From: Cellvibrionales bacterium UBA1969 | GTDB lineage: Bacteria; Pseudomonadota; Gammaproteobacteria; Pseudomonadales; UBA7434 | Assembly: GCA_002339085.1 (NCBI GenBank) | Contig: DDDX01000035.1 | Location: 1-14,163, forward strand | Reading direction: 5' to 3' | Length of the DNA: 14,163 nucleotides | Shown here: positions 13,128-14,163 of the stretch, one piece after another | Position numbering within the stretch: position 1 is the first letter of the stretch | Layout of the letters: every line of letters starts with the position of its first letter | Position numbers and translations under genes: made by a program | Notes under the pieces: model-generated | Told to the model about the DNA's origin: nothing | Seen by the model: only the letters and a program-made list of their open reading frames with translations | The model's database searches: none

Positions 13128-14163
13128 ATGCGTGAAGCTGTCATCGTTTCAACAGCAAGAACGGCCTTGGCAAAATCTTTTCGAGGTAGCTTTAATGATA
13201 CCGAGGCGCCAGCTATGGGTGGTCACTGTGTCAAAGCAGTAATTGAAAAAGGCGGTATTGATCCGGCAATGGTTGACGATTGCATCTTTGGCGCCGCTGC
13301 GCAGCAAGGCACGCAATCGTATAACTTAGGGCGTTTATGTGGTTTGGTTGGCGGTTTACCTGAGACCACCGCAGGCATGGCGATTGAGCGACAGTGCTCC
13401 TCAGGGTTAATGTCAATTGCGACTGCAGCTAAAAGTATCATCTGCAATGACTATGATGTGGCCGTAGCCGGCGGTGTCGAGTCGATTTCACTGACCCAAA
13501 ATAAGCACAAGAACAGCTACCGAAGTCAATCATTAGTAGCGATGGAGGTTGATGCTACCGCTTACATGCCTATGTTGGAAACTGCTGAAGTGGTTTCTGA
13601 GCGCTATGGAATTTCTCGTCAACTGCAAGATGAATACAGTTTACAAAGCCAGCAGCGTACGGCAGCGGCACAAGAAAACGGTATTTTTGATGATGAGATT
13701 GTACCTATGCAAGCGGTTAAATCTGTTTTTAATCGTGAGACGAAAGAAACAAGCTATGAAGAAGTGACCGTTGAAAAAGATGAATGCAATCGTCCGTCAA
13801 CAACCCTGGAGGGTTTGCAGGGTTTAGAACCCGTGTGGAAAGATGGCCAGTGGGTGAAAGAAGGTCGTTTTATCACAGCAGGAAATTCTTCCCAATTATC
13901 AGACGGTGCTTCCGCCTCACTGATTATGGAGGCGAATATAGCTAAAGCGCAAGGGCTTTCGCCTTTAGGTTATTATAGAGGTATCTCTGTGGCGGGTTGC
14001 CAGTCGGACGAGATGGGAATAGGGCCGGTATTTGCGGTACCAAAATTACTTGAGCGGAACGGTTTAACGATAGCTGATATTGGCGTTTGGGAATTGAATG
14101 AAGCTTTCGCCTGTCAGGTTATTTATTGTCGCGATCAGCTAGGCATCGATAATAACAAGTTAA
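13128..14163 (+). CDS. acetyl-CoA acyltransferase (thiolase), C-terminus beyond right edge
   Basis: 345 codons of a thiolase of about 390 residues; the window ends before the stop (last residues DNNKL). Start MREAVIVSTARTALAKSFRG at ATG 13128, with GGAGA (13116-13120) upstream. Cys90 in ERQCSSG is the nucleophile. GGVESIS, AGNSSQLSDGASASLIMEA and WELNEAFACQV are all normal thiolase blocks. The GHP histidine and second catalytic cysteine lie beyond the edge. It is clearly a different subfamily from FadA6 in this window (ERQCSSGLMS against DRQCGSSQQA) and does not resemble FadA5. A role in beta-oxidation of the HIP side chain or of the ring-opened methyl-oxo-octanedioyl-CoA is inferred from position, 59 bases after ipdF. 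Confidence 0.88.
   Translation, partial: MREAVIVSTARTALAKSFRGSFNDTEAPAMGGHCVKAVIEKGGIDPAMVDDCIFGAAAQQGTQSYNLGRLCGLVGGLPETTAGMAIERQCSSGLMSIATAAKSIICNDYDVAVAGGVESISLTQNKHKNSYRSQSLVAMEVDATAYMPMLETAEVVSERYGISRQLQDEYSLQSQQRTAAAQENGIFDDEIVPMQAVKSVFNRETKETSYEEVTVEKDECNRPSTTLEGLQGLEPVWKDGQWVKEGRFITAGNSSQLSDGASASLIMEANIAKAQGLSPLGYYRGISVAGCQSDEMGIGPVFAVPKLLERNGLTIADIGVWELNEAFACQVIYCRDQLGIDNNKL

Noticed and set aside
1..14163. CRISPR array, insertion sequence, tRNA or phage features
   Set aside because: No regularly spaced long repeats, transposase, terminal inverted repeats or tRNA-like fold seen; nearly all bases are accounted for by metabolic genes.

Overview
The window is a block of a steroid (cholesterol, androgen or bile-acid type) catabolic locus. 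It encodes enzymes for the last two steroid rings (C and D), i.e. the HIP (methylhexahydroindanedione propionate) branch. Protein sequences resemble the actinobacterial KstR2-regulon proteins (IpdA, IpdB, EchA20, FadE30, FadE31, FadA6, IpdF, Rv3548c) clearly enough to name most genes from memory. The moderate GC by eye, strong AGGAG-type ribosome binding sites, short-spaced operon and Comamonas-like ketosteroid isomerase point to a proteobacterium, most likely a marine gammaproteobacterium. That placement is an inference; nothing in the window fixes the taxon.

Layout. On the minus strand lie a partial gene running off the left edge (1-217; N-terminus resembling DUF1214-type proteins) and a sulfotransferase-family gene (259-1461). 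A roughly 500-base divergent intergenic region (1462-1965) has a good -10 box facing each way and several imperfect palindromes. All remaining genes are on the plus strand: ipdA, ipdB, echA20, an acyl-CoA dehydrogenase (ACAD) alpha/beta pair, fadA6, a canonical 125-residue ketosteroid isomerase, a second NTF2/SnoaL-fold protein, then a 100-base gap. After the gap come an Rv3548c-like short-chain dehydrogenase (SDR), a second ACAD pair (beta subunit overlapping fadE30 by 4 bases), ipdF and a thiolase cut by the right edge.

How the genes fit together. The isomerase moves the C5 double bond of 3-keto-5-ene steroids into conjugation (upper rings). HIP-CoA is then shortened by ACADs, SDRs and thiolases. 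EchA20 opens ring D, IpdAB opens ring C, and the ring-opened acyl-CoA goes through further beta-oxidation with the IpdE-type ACAD and FadA6. The CoA ligase FadD3, the IpdC reductase and a KstR2-type regulator are not in the window. The parts least explained by this scheme are the second NTF2-fold protein, the sulfotransferase plus DUF1214-like pair, the iterated 13-14-base motif before the second ACAD pair, and the hairpin between ipdA and ipdB.
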